8,044 bases of DNA from Sandaracinaceae bacterium (lineage in GTDB: Bacteria; Myxococcota_A; Polyangia; Polyangiales; Sandaracinaceae). The position numbers and the translations under genes were made by a program. Under the pieces are notes generated by a model. It was not told the origin of the DNA and made no database searches. It saw only the letters and a list, made by a program, of their open reading frames with translations. Below, one piece after another: positions 1 to 6,924 of the stretch (position 1 is its first letter; each line of letters begins with the position of its first letter). Where the stretch lies: contig JANWYL010000137.1 of assembly GCA_025056955.1 (NCBI GenBank), positions 1 to 8,044 on the forward strand, in the 5' to 3' direction.

Positions 1-598
1 AAGGAGGTGCTTTTTTGCGGATCAAGCCGCGGCGTTCCAGCTGGCGAATGGTTTGGGCTGAAGCGGCAGTAAGGGCAAGTACTTCCTTGAGCGGCAAGGC
101 CCCTTGGCGTTCAAGAAGAGCGACCACATCCCTTTGCTTGGATCCCAGGCGTGGAGGAAGCGGAAGTTCACTTCTTTCAACCCACAAGGAATCATCCCTG
201 GCTCTGATCTGGCCTTTTGCGCGCCTTGGATCCCAAAAAGGAGCAGGAATGGCTGCCTTAAGCACTTCACCAATTGGATGGAGGTAGTAGCTTGCTGCTT
301 CCTCAAGGAAGCCTAAAAAAGCTTCGTCGACAAAGGGTTCCTCGTCGATGAGTTCAAAAACCGGTTTCGTTTCAAATTCAGGTGTTTCGTTGTGAAAACG
401 CAAGGCAATGCCAATCAGCTGTTTTTTTCGAAAAGGAACAAGCAAACGGACTCCACGGCGGGAAAAAGGGTGAAGTTGATTGAGGCAATAAGTGAAAGTG
501 CTCCGGATTGGCAAAGGCAAAGCCACATCTACAAAGAGAGGAGATTTAGTCAAGCCCTTCTCCCCGTTGACATTCAGTTCAATTGCGTTTTCAATCAT
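1..598 (-). CDS. priA: Primosomal protein N' (replication restart helicase PriA), N-terminal part, cut by the window edge
   Basis: PriA is the 3'-5' DNA helicase that recognises stalled forks and reloads the replisome. I translated the minus strand from the ATG at 598-596 and found 199 codons open to the window edge. Residues about 20-120 match the PriA 3'-DNA-end-binding domain: the FVDVALPLP strand, the RSTFTY segment, the VRLLVPFRKKQLIGIAL barrel strands, then FELIDEEP and the YYLHPIGEVLKAAIP helix. Residues about 150-194 look like the winged-helix domain that follows in PriA (LPLKEVLALTAAS, then QLERRGLI). The helicase and zinc-binding domains would lie outside the window. The ATG has no obvious Shine-Dalgarno, and the first 19 residues precede the conserved part, so the true start could be slightly inside. 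It is transcribed away from the kinase, 14 bp away. Family assignment rests on recalled motifs, with no search run. Confidence 0.88.
   Translation of the reverse strand, partial: MIENAIELNVNGEKGLTKSPLFVDVALPLPIRSTFTYCLNQLHPFSRRGVRLLVPFRKKQLIGIALRFHNETPEFETKPVFELIDEEPFVDEAFLGFLEEAASYYLHPIGEVLKAAIPAPFWDPRRAKGQIRARDDSLWVERSELPLPPRLGSKQRDVVALLERQGALPLKEVLALTAASAQTIRQLERRGLIRKKAPP
567..595 (+). promoter_or_regulatory. Candidate sigma70-type promoter for the kinase operon, inside priA
   Basis: A perfect -35 hexamer TTGACA lies at 567-572. Seventeen bases on is TTCAAT at 590-595, which matches four of six positions of TATAAT. Transcription would start near 602, only about 10 bases before the GTG of the kinase, so the leader would be extremely short and the GAGG at 602-605 would sit at its 5' end. 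The whole element lies within the first codons of priA on the other strand. The hexamers are seen directly; promoter function is inferred. Confidence 0.4.
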
Positions 599-601
599 GG
601 T

Positions 602-605
602 GAGG
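602..605 (+). promoter_or_regulatory. Ribosome binding site supporting the GTG start of the kinase
   Basis: GAGG at 602-605 is seven bases before the GTG at 613. An in-frame TGA at 601-603 stops any longer reading, so 613 is the most upstream start possible. Later in-frame GTGs at 622 and 697 have no visible ribosome binding site. Confidence 0.45.
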
Positions 606-612
606 CGAGCCT

Positions 613-2244
613 GTGGTTGAAGTGCGGAATGCGTCGGGAGCAGTTCACACGGGGAGCAGTTCGACCCCCGAAGGCACCGATCCGCTGATCGGTCGTGTGA
701 TCAACAATTATCGAATTGTGTCCCTGATTGCTCGGGGCGGCATGGGAAAGGTGTACCGCGCCGAGCAAGCGCCCCTTGGTCGATTGGTGGCAATTAAAGT
801 ATTGAATCCCAACTATGCCGGCGACCAAAACCCTGAGTTCCACAAGCGTTTCTTCCTCGAAGCGGCAACTTGCGCCAAGCTGACGCATCCCAACACCGTA
901 ACGATTTACGACTACGGGCGTACGGAAGACGATATCTACTATATCGCAATGGAATTGCTCGAGGGGAAGACGCTCCACCGAGCCCTCCGGGAGCAAAATC
1001 CTTTCCCCGTACCCCGATCCCTCCACATCGCAAGGCAGGTTTGTCGTTCCCTGAGAGAAGCCCATGCCCGTCAAGTCATCCATCGCGACCTTAAGCCAGC
1101 CAATATTTTCTTGTGCCAACGAGATGACGATCCCGATTTTGTCAAGGTGCTTGACTTTGGGCTCGTCAAAAATGTCGGCGAAGGAGCGGAAGAACTGACG
1201 CAGACAGGGCTTTTTATGGGCTCGCCCAAGTACATGGCCCCTGAGCAAATCCGAGGGGAACGGAGCGATGGGCGGGTCGATATTTATGCACTTGGCGTGA
1301 TCCTTTACGAGATGCTGACGGGGAGAGTCCCCTTCGATGGCAGCACCTCGATGAATATTCTTTTGGCCCACTTGAACACTCCTCCTCCGAGCTTTCGAGA
1401 AGCCAACCCCGACGTTGAAGTGCCTCCGCTTCTCGAGGCGATTGTCATGAAGTGTCTTGCGAAAAAGCCTGAAGACCGCTACTCATCGATGGACGAGCTT
1501 TTGGCTGCGCTTAAAGGAGTGAGCAGCCCATCGGAGTTAAGCATCTCGCTTTCAGAAGCCTCGGCATTGATTTCCCATTCCTTTCTTTCCATCCAAACCC
1601 GTGCGCTCGATGCCACCCCAAGCGGAATTGTCCCCCTGGCCAATGCCAGTATCTCTCAATCTTCGCCATCGGTCTCAGTCGATCGCTCTCCTTCGGTTGC
1701 TCCTCCACAAACCTCCCCCAAAAGCACTCGTTTCATTGCAGTTGGCGCTGCTGCTGTGATCGTGATCGGAAGTGCCCTGTGGTTTTTTGGCCGGAGCACC
1801 GATCCATCAAAAGAAAAAGAAAGCGTTGCGCTCAAAGAGCATGTGCAAAGCCCTCAAATGGGTGCACAAGAAGAGGTAAAGCAAGCTCAAAGAGAGCAAA
1901 AAAAAGAAGTTCTTTCTGATGACGGAGAAGTGCACCGTGTTCGCATTGTGATTGTGAGCGATCCGCCTGGTGCAACCGTGAAGATGGGAGAGCGTGTGCT
2001 CGGTACAACCCCCCTTGATATGGAGGTGGTTGGGGAAGAAGCTCGCCCTGGCAGCGAGCATGTGTTTTCGCTCTCTGCGGAAGGCAGGCAGACTGTGACA
2101 GTCCGCCGGATCGTCACGAGAGGTGAAACGATTTCGATTACGACATCGCTTCCACCCCTTTCCCAACCGGTCAACCGGCAATCCCGGAGTCGGCCTTCTG
2201 CAACTCGCCTTCAAGGCTACCGGGACGATCCCTATTCGGACTAG
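613..2244 (+). CDS. Transmembrane Hanks-type Ser/Thr protein kinase with C-terminal PEGA domain
   Basis: This is a 543-residue eukaryotic-like kinase with all the usual catalytic elements. The glycine loop is ARGGMGKVY (40-48), the ATP lysine K62 is in VAIKVL, and the helix C glutamate is E83. The catalytic loop is HRDLKPAN (157-164, D159), the metal motif DFG is at 181-183, and the APE motif is at 209-211. T196 and T198 lie in the activation segment and are candidate autophosphorylation sites. A Ser/Pro-rich linker (about 303-372) leads to one membrane helix (about 374-392), then a Lys/Glu-rich, probably helical stalk (397-440). Next is a PEGA-type domain (about 442-512) that opens with IVSDPPGATVKMG and includes LGTTPLD. 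The tail is Arg/Ser-rich. The expected topology is a cytoplasmic kinase and a periplasmic PEGA domain. No PASTA repeats are present, so it is not a classical PknB. Its stop is 29 bp before the receptor gene, suggesting co-transcription. The substrate is unknown. Confidence 0.93.
   Translation: MVEVRNASGAVHTGSSSTPEGTDPLIGRVINNYRIVSLIARGGMGKVYRAEQAPLGRLVAIKVLNPNYAGDQNPEFHKRFFLEAATCAKLTHPNTVTIYDYGRTEDDIYYIAMELLEGKTLHRALREQNPFPVPRSLHIARQVCRSLREAHARQVIHRDLKPANIFLCQRDDDPDFVKVLDFGLVKNVGEGAEELTQTGLFMGSPKYMAPEQIRGERSDGRVDIYALGVILYEMLTGRVPFDGSTSMNILLAHLNTPPPSFREANPDVEVPPLLEAIVMKCLAKKPEDRYSSMDELLAALKGVSSPSELSISLSEASALISHSFLSIQTRALDATPSGIVPLANASISQSSPSVSVDRSPSVAPPQTSPKSTRFIAVGAAAVIVIGSALWFFGRSTDPSKEKESVALKEHVQSPQMGAQEEVKQAQREQKKEVLSDDGEVHRVRIVIVSDPPGATVKMGERVLGTTPLDMEVVGEEARPGSEHVFSLSAEGRQTVTVRRIVTRGETISITTSLPPLSQPVNRQSRSRPSATRLQGYRDDPYSD
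636..662 (+). repeat. Two 11-bp direct repeats, GGGAGCAGTTC, at 16-bp period
   Basis: GGGAGCAGTTC occurs at 636-646 and again at 652-662, separated by five bases, within the first codons of the kinase and just upstream of priA on the other strand. A shorter copy (GGGAGCAGT) lies at 2260-2268, over the ribosome binding site of the receptor gene. The pair could be a regulator binding site or a small in-frame duplication; the 16-bp period is not a multiple of three, so the two copies are read in different frames. Function is unknown. Confidence 0.4.
676..693. repeat. 7-bp inverted repeat with 4-base loop (ACCGATC/GATCGGT)
   Basis: ACCGATC at 676-682 and GATCGGT at 687-693 are perfect reverse complements around CGCT. 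They lie early in the kinase gene and about 80 bp upstream of the priA start, where an operator or an mRNA hairpin could act. There is no T-tract, so it is not a terminator. It may be chance within the codons for TDPLIGR. Confidence 0.3.
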
Positions 2245-2255
2245 ACTGGTCTTTC

Positions 2256-2264
2256 GAGAGGGAG
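2256..2264 (+). promoter_or_regulatory. Ribosome binding site of the receptor gene
   Basis: The purine run GAGAGGGAG ends nine bases before the ATG at 2274. It fixes this start, which is also the one that gives a complete signal peptide. Confidence 0.6.
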
Positions 2265-2273
2265 CAGTGAAAA

Positions 2274-4934
2274 ATGCCTCGCCTTCGGTCGCCTTTAAGC
2301 TCCTTCTGCTTTATCGCGTGGGTTATTTTGTGTGTGCCTTGGGGAGCAAGGGCTGACGTTCGTACAGAAGCGCGCGCGCACTTTCGCAAAGGGATGCGTT
2401 ACATTGCCGAGGGGAAGTTTGATGAGGGCATTGCCGAGCTCGAAGAGGCTTATCGCATTCTTCCCCACCCAAACGTGCTTTTCAACATCGCGCGGGCGCA
2501 CGTTGAGGCCAGGCGCTATGATGTGGCGATCGAATATTACTTGCGCTACCTTGAATCTGACCCCGAAGACCGCGAGGAAGTGGAGCGCGTAATTGCTGAC
2601 CTCAAATCACGGCTTCAAGCCCAACGCCTCCCTCCCCCACCGCCAAAGGAACAGCCGCAAGCCCAACCTTCTCCTTTAGCTGCTCCAGCTGAAGAAGTCG
2701 GAGCAGATGAGCTCGAGGCACTCGAACAATCTGCAAGTCAGCTTGATGCCTTGGCGCAGGCTGCAGCAAGCGAGGAGTTTCGGAAGCGGGCGGAGCGACT
2801 GCGGAATGTGGCTCGTCTTTTGAGGGAACGCCGCGAGCAAAGCCAAAGCGCGATGCTTCCTCTTCAAAGCACTGAAAAAGCACCTTCTGCTCAAGCAGAG
2901 GAAGTGGCCCAACAAGGGCCGGAAGAAGCTGTGCTTGCTCCCGCCCTTCGGGAGGGCGAAACCTACGAAGAGGCGGTCGTTTCCTCATCACGTGCAGCCC
3001 AGTCTCCCCTCGATGCCCCAAACTCAACGACCATCATCACTGCTCAAGATTTGCGACTCTCAGGGCTCTATGAGTTCGCCGCGTCCCTTCGCCGCGCAGC
3101 TGGTGTTTCGATCATGCAGACGGATCCTGGCACCTATCAGGTGGGGATCCGTGGGCTGAATCAGCGCCTCGCCAACCGCATCATCGTGTTGGTCGATGGC
3201 CGCTCTGTTTATTTGGATTTTATCGGCGTGACGCTGTGGAATTTCATCCCCATCAACAGCGAAGACATCGAGCGCATCGAGGTGATCCGTGGCCCCGCTT
3301 CGGCGCTTTATGGCGCCGACGCCTTTAGCGGCATCATCAACATTATTACGCGCAATCCGGGCGAGGGCGGAAGCTACGTGAGCACAAGCTTTGGCAACCA
3401 AGGCCAAGCAAGAGTCGCGGTCGGAAGCTCTGCCCGGATCGACCGCCTGCGGATTCGGCTGAGCGGCAATTACCAGCGAGCCGATCAGTTTGCTGTGGAG
3501 GTCGATAACCAGCGCTTTGACCTCCGCCCCTCTTCACGCTTTTACGAAACAGGCTACGAACGCATTCACTTTCATGGCGATGGAGCAATCCGCTTGGCGA
3601 AGGGAGTGCTTTTGCGCCTTGGTAGCGGGGTAACAACCGGGCGGTTTAGTTTCCAAGGCATCTCCCGGCTTAGGCAGCTTCGAGGAGAAGACGTGCTTTT
3701 CGCGCAATCTTATATCGCACTTGAAACGAGTGCCGGCTTTTCAGCACGCGTGTTCTGGAATCGCTTCAACGTAATGGTAACCAACCAGGCCGAAGTTCCA
3801 GCTGGTCTTGAGCTCGCCCAAAAGCATCATGTGAGGCGCTCTGACGTCATCGATGCGGAACTCATCTACCAGGCCAATTTTGATATTGGGGGAATCGCAA
3901 ATCAGGTAATTGCGGGAGTCGGCTATCGCTTTAAGGAAATCGACTGGGACTGGATTGCTGGCCAAATCCAAACCCAGCACCACGGGGCCCTTTTCCTTCA
4001 AGACAGCCTGCGTTTTTCAAATGCCGTTCAGCTCGTCCTTTCCGCCCGCGGGGACCTCCATCCATTGGTTGGCCCTCAGGTTTCTCCCCGAGGCTCGATT
4101 GTCGTCCATCCGAGTGAAGGCCAAACGATTCGCCTGACTGGCGGGGCCGCCTTCCGATCACCCACATTCGTCGAGTCATACGTTGTCGTCCCAAACATCG
4201 CCCCAATCCGCGGCGCCACTGGGTTTGGGGTTGGTGATGTGCGGGTTAACCCCGAGCGGATGGTCTCAGTTGAACTGGGATACATGAATGCGATGACAGA
4301 GTATTTTTCGCTTGAGGCGAATGGCTACTTCAACTTCGTGTATGATTTCATCACGATGCATCGCCTGAGGCCTTTTCGAATTGCGGATTTTATGGGCGAT
4401 GCGCCCCGGGCACAATTCGATCCCCAAAACCGCTACTTCCCAGCAAGCGAGCTTTATTTCGCAAATGAACCAGGCGTCTTTCGTCAAATCGGTGGTGAAA
4501 TTGGGATTCGCGCATACCCTGTTCAAGGTCTCGACCTATACGCAAACTACGCAATCCATGAAACCGCTCCTCTCAATGAGGCTGCCCAACGCAGTCCTTT
4601 CGCGCGTGACGCTCGGACGAGCGCCCACATGATCAATGCAGGCCTTCAGTACCGCGCGCCCTTTGGCCTCCAGCTCGCCGCTGATTTTTCTTGGCAAAGC
4701 GCCCAAACTTGGGTGGAGCAGGAGCTTGATCCCCAAACCAACCAAGTCATCTTCACGCCTTTCTTTTTGCCAGACTATGCGACGCTCAATGCCCGCGCTG
4801 GGTGGTCCTTGCTTGATGATCACCTGGAGTTGGCGCTTGTGGGGGTGAACCTGATCGCCGATGGTCACCGCGAGCATCCATTTGGGCAACCCATCGATCG
4901 GCGTTTTTTTGGAACAGCCACAGTGAGGTTTTAG
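2274..4934 (+). CDS. TonB-dependent outer-membrane receptor with N-terminal periplasmic TPR arm
   Basis: This 886-residue protein is an outer-membrane gated channel driven by TonB. A signal peptide (1-27) has a hydrophobic core and an Ala-Arg-Ala cleavage site before D28. Two TPR-like units follow (about 33-65 and 66-99, with FDEGIAELEEAY and YDVAIEYYLRYLE). Then come a Pro/Gln-rich linker (about 118-140) and an Ala/Glu/Arg-rich helical stretch (about 144-190). A TonB-box-like segment, EEAVVSSSR (232-240), precedes the plug (about 245-362), with the hallmarks IRGL, IIVLVDGRSVY and the IERIEVIRGPASALYG/SGIINIITR stretch. The remaining 520 or so residues are beta-rich and end in Phe (ATVRF), as outer-membrane barrels do. 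The only cysteines are in the signal peptide. The plug and barrel resemble the siderophore/vitamin B12/colicin receptor class, but the ligand cannot be named. The TPR arm is an addition to the standard receptor. The gene is coupled to the lipoprotein downstream. Confidence 0.92.
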   Translation: MPRLRSPLSSFCFIAWVILCVPWGARADVRTEARAHFRKGMRYIAEGKFDEGIAELEEAYRILPHPNVLFNIARAHVEARRYDVAIEYYLRYLESDPEDREEVERVIADLKSRLQAQRLPPPPPKEQPQAQPSPLAAPAEEVGADELEALEQSASQLDALAQAAASEEFRKRAERLRNVARLLRERREQSQSAMLPLQSTEKAPSAQAEEVAQQGPEEAVLAPALREGETYEEAVVSSSRAAQSPLDAPNSTTIITAQDLRLSGLYEFAASLRRAAGVSIMQTDPGTYQVGIRGLNQRLANRIIVLVDGRSVYLDFIGVTLWNFIPINSEDIERIEVIRGPASALYGADAFSGIINIITRNPGEGGSYVSTSFGNQGQARVAVGSSARIDRLRIRLSGNYQRADQFAVEVDNQRFDLRPSSRFYETGYERIHFHGDGAIRLAKGVLLRLGSGVTTGRFSFQGISRLRQLRGEDVLFAQSYIALETSAGFSARVFWNRFNVMVTNQAEVPAGLELAQKHHVRRSDVIDAELIYQANFDIGGIANQVIAGVGYRFKEIDWDWIAGQIQTQHHGALFLQDSLRFSNAVQLVLSARGDLHPLVGPQVSPRGSIVVHPSEGQTIRLTGGAAFRSPTFVESYVVVPNIAPIRGATGFGVGDVRVNPERMVSVELGYMNAMTEYFSLEANGYFNFVYDFITMHRLRPFRIADFMGDAPRAQFDPQNRYFPASELYFANEPGVFRQIGGEIGIRAYPVQGLDLYANYAIHETAPLNEAAQRSPFARDARTSAHMINAGLQYRAPFGLQLAADFSWQSAQTWVEQELDPQTNQVIFTPFFLPDYATLNARAGWSLLDDHLELALVGVNLIADGHREHPFGQPIDRRFFGTATVRF
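4925..4928 (+). promoter_or_regulatory. Ribosome binding site of the lipoprotein gene, inside the receptor's last codons
   Basis: GAGG lies six bases before the ATG at 4935 and within the end of the receptor gene. The receptor's TAG (4932-4934) touches that ATG with no gap, so translational coupling is expected. Confidence 0.55.
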
Positions 4935-6890
4935 ATGAGCGCTTGGAAGGCAAAAGGGGCGATTTCAATCTGCTGGGTTGGGTTGATCGCATTGGCCTGT
5001 GAACGGCCGAATGTGGATCGGAATCGCTTGGAGGGGGGGCCTGCTCCCGAGCCCACAGGCATCATTGAAGGAACGGTCTTTTATAACGGCCCTCGTCCCT
5101 TCTGCCTTCGCGATGAGGAGGGCAAACCCTATGCAATCCCTGGAAAAGTCATTTTGCTCTTGTTTCGGTATGACAATCCTCCCCCTCCCTCGGGAAGTGC
5201 TGCAACGGCAGAAAATTTTCTGGTCCTGCCGGGAACATCCCTGTTTTCACTAAGCGACTGTGCAACCCCTGGAAGCCCAGAAGATGCAGTACCGATTGCG
5301 CGCTCAGCTGGCTTTAGTTGGCCCCTTGTGCGCCTTGGACGCACCTACCAAATGCGTGGCTTTTATGATAATGATGGGGGATTCATCCCCTTTTTCTCTG
5401 TCCGCAACCTTGGAAGCGCAGGCGATGTGGGAGGAGGTGCATTCGCTTCTCTCACTGCCTCGCCCCCACGCTATCTACCGATTGCTCTTCCCCCAGTCGA
5501 GGAGGCGCCAAAAGGCGCAATCGTGCGTGGGATCGCGGTGACGCTTGGCGCCATTATCCGAACTGAGCGCCCTGTGTTTCAAGTTGATCCCAACAGCAAA
5601 GCCCTCTCCTCGGAAGCCACAGTGCCCCTCATCGCAGACGCGATCCAACGGGAAGATGCCCTTATCGCTTTGGCCAACTTGCGCCTTCACCTCGTGCGTC
5701 ACCCAGACACGATGGATTTCTATGGCCCAAACCCCTTTGGCAGAGCCCTAAAAGCCGCAGGGATTTCTTTTGATTTCCGGCCGAGGGCCCATGGCCTACC
5801 CATCCTTCCAGTGGATGCCGATCTCGATGGCCGCCAGGACCTCCACCCGATCCTCGGCTCAACAGGGGTGCCTTGGTATTTCCCAGTGATCATTCTTCGG
5901 CGGGCAAAAAGCCCAATTGAAGCGCGTATTGGCATCCCCGATGTCCTTTTGATCGCTTCGATCCGCCCCACCCTGCCTTTGGGTGTGCGTCAGGGCTTTG
6001 TGCCCAAAGAAACGCTTGCTTCCGTTGAGGTGCTCATTCCTCCAATCGCGGTGGTGGTGACCAATCCCGCCCTACCCTCCGTCTGCCGCATCCCTTATAT
6101 CGCGCCAGGCAATATCGCTGAACTCTACGAGGGCTCTCCGCGGGAGTGCCAAGAGCTTCCGACTGGTAACTACGACATCAACCTGCTTTCTGGTATGGCG
6201 GGGGGACGCGTGATTGATGTCTATGGCGAATGCATGGGGAGCTGCACCAGCAGGGGAGAAGATCACTCGACTTGCCAAGCCAGTTGTGGCGTTCTTACGG
6301 CTTTGAGGACAGAAACCGGCTACGTTTTCGAGGGTGGAACTTTTTCTTCGCAGGCGTGGTCAATTCCAAACGAGCTTGGCTGCCCAGATGTCGCTTATCG
6401 TCCGACCGCCCTCAACCAACTCGATCGCCGAAGGCCGGATGGAAGCCTTCCGAGCTGCGACGAAAGCGAGCTTCTTTTGAAAAGCCAGGGCCGAATTGGA
6501 GGCTTTGCTGTGGCTGATCCCGATGGGGAAAACGCTCCAGACCCCAACGACACGAGCGACGGCCACGGCCTTCCAGCCTGCCAGCAAGCCTTGCGCACAA
6601 CTGGCCCAATGGCAGGGCGCGTCACGGCCATCAATTACACAGCTCCTCCTCCTGAGTGTTGTGAACCGATTCGGGCCTTTTGCGGGCTTCCCCTTTGCCC
6701 CCTTCGGGATTCAAGCGAAATTCCAGACTATCCTGAGGCCGTGCGCCCGACGGCTGACGGAAGCAGAAAAACCCGCGAAATTCGAATTCCCGAAGTGGAT
6801 TATCGCATCCGGCCCGACGGCAAAATCGAGGCCCTTTGCGTGCCTTTCCTCATGCCTGCTGCTTGCTGTCGCTCTGAGCCTGCGCCTTGA
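4935..6890 (+). CDS. Large cysteine-rich predicted lipoprotein, function unknown
   Basis: I do not recognise a named family in this 651-residue protein. A short basic N-terminus, a hydrophobic core and a lipobox-like ALAC put the lipidated cysteine at C22, followed by Glu, so it is likely a membrane-anchored lipoprotein facing the periplasm or surface. A beta-type segment (GIIEGTVFYNGPRP, 42-55) opens the mature part. Apart from C22 the mature chain has 18 cysteines. Two are at 57 and 109. The other sixteen fall between 384 and 645, including CC pairs at 575-576 and 644-645 and a cluster at 433, 437, 447 and 451. An even number in an exported protein suggests disulfides. Acidic loops resembling calcium-binding repeats occur at 294-302 (DADLDGRQD), and a further Asp/Asn-rich stretch lies at 527-543. 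No enzyme motif is evident. Direct linkage to the receptor gene suggests a partner role in ligand capture or in stabilising the receptor, by inference only. Confidence 0.8.
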   Translation: MSAWKAKGAISICWVGLIALACERPNVDRNRLEGGPAPEPTGIIEGTVFYNGPRPFCLRDEEGKPYAIPGKVILLLFRYDNPPPPSGSAATAENFLVLPGTSLFSLSDCATPGSPEDAVPIARSAGFSWPLVRLGRTYQMRGFYDNDGGFIPFFSVRNLGSAGDVGGGAFASLTASPPRYLPIALPPVEEAPKGAIVRGIAVTLGAIIRTERPVFQVDPNSKALSSEATVPLIADAIQREDALIALANLRLHLVRHPDTMDFYGPNPFGRALKAAGISFDFRPRAHGLPILPVDADLDGRQDLHPILGSTGVPWYFPVIILRRAKSPIEARIGIPDVLLIASIRPTLPLGVRQGFVPKETLASVEVLIPPIAVVVTNPALPSVCRIPYIAPGNIAELYEGSPRECQELPTGNYDINLLSGMAGGRVIDVYGECMGSCTSRGEDHSTCQASCGVLTALRTETGYVFEGGTFSSQAWSIPNELGCPDVAYRPTALNQLDRRRPDGSLPSCDESELLLKSQGRIGGFAVADPDGENAPDPNDTSDGHGLPACQQALRTTGPMAGRVTAINYTAPPPECCEPIRAFCGLPLCPLRDSSEIPDYPEAVRPTADGSRKTREIRIPEVDYRIRPDGKIEALCVPFLMPAACCRSEPAP

Positions 6891-6914
6891 GTACCCTTGG
6901 ACTTCTGGCGTATT

Positions 6915-6919
6915 GGAGG
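6915..6919 (+). promoter_or_regulatory. Strong ribosome binding site of the cystathionine beta-synthase-like gene
   Basis: GGAGG at 6915-6919 is five bases before the ATG at 6925. It is the best Shine-Dalgarno in the window and lies in the 34-bp gap after the lipoprotein stop. The gap holds no terminator-like hairpin. Confidence 0.65.
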
Positions 6920-6924
6920 TAAAT

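Noticed and set aside
595..1371. 258-codon open frame on the minus strand across the kinase
   Set aside because: It lies wholly opposite a kinase domain with every catalytic motif intact, its product shows no recognisable motif, and it overlaps the start region of priA. It is a shadow frame.
2245..2273. Transcription terminator between kinase and receptor
   Set aside because: The 29-bp gap has no stem-loop with a T-tract; it holds only the receptor's ribosome binding site.
2602..3027. 141-codon minus-strand open frame over the receptor's linker region
   Set aside because: It arises from the biased Ala/Glu/Pro codons of the receptor's linker and helical stretch; nothing supports a gene.
4935..6890. 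SusD-like partner of a TonB receptor, or multiheme cytochrome
   Set aside because: The position beside a TonB receptor suggested SusD, but no SusD-like TPR helices are seen. The many cysteines suggested a cytochrome, but there is no CxxCH motif.
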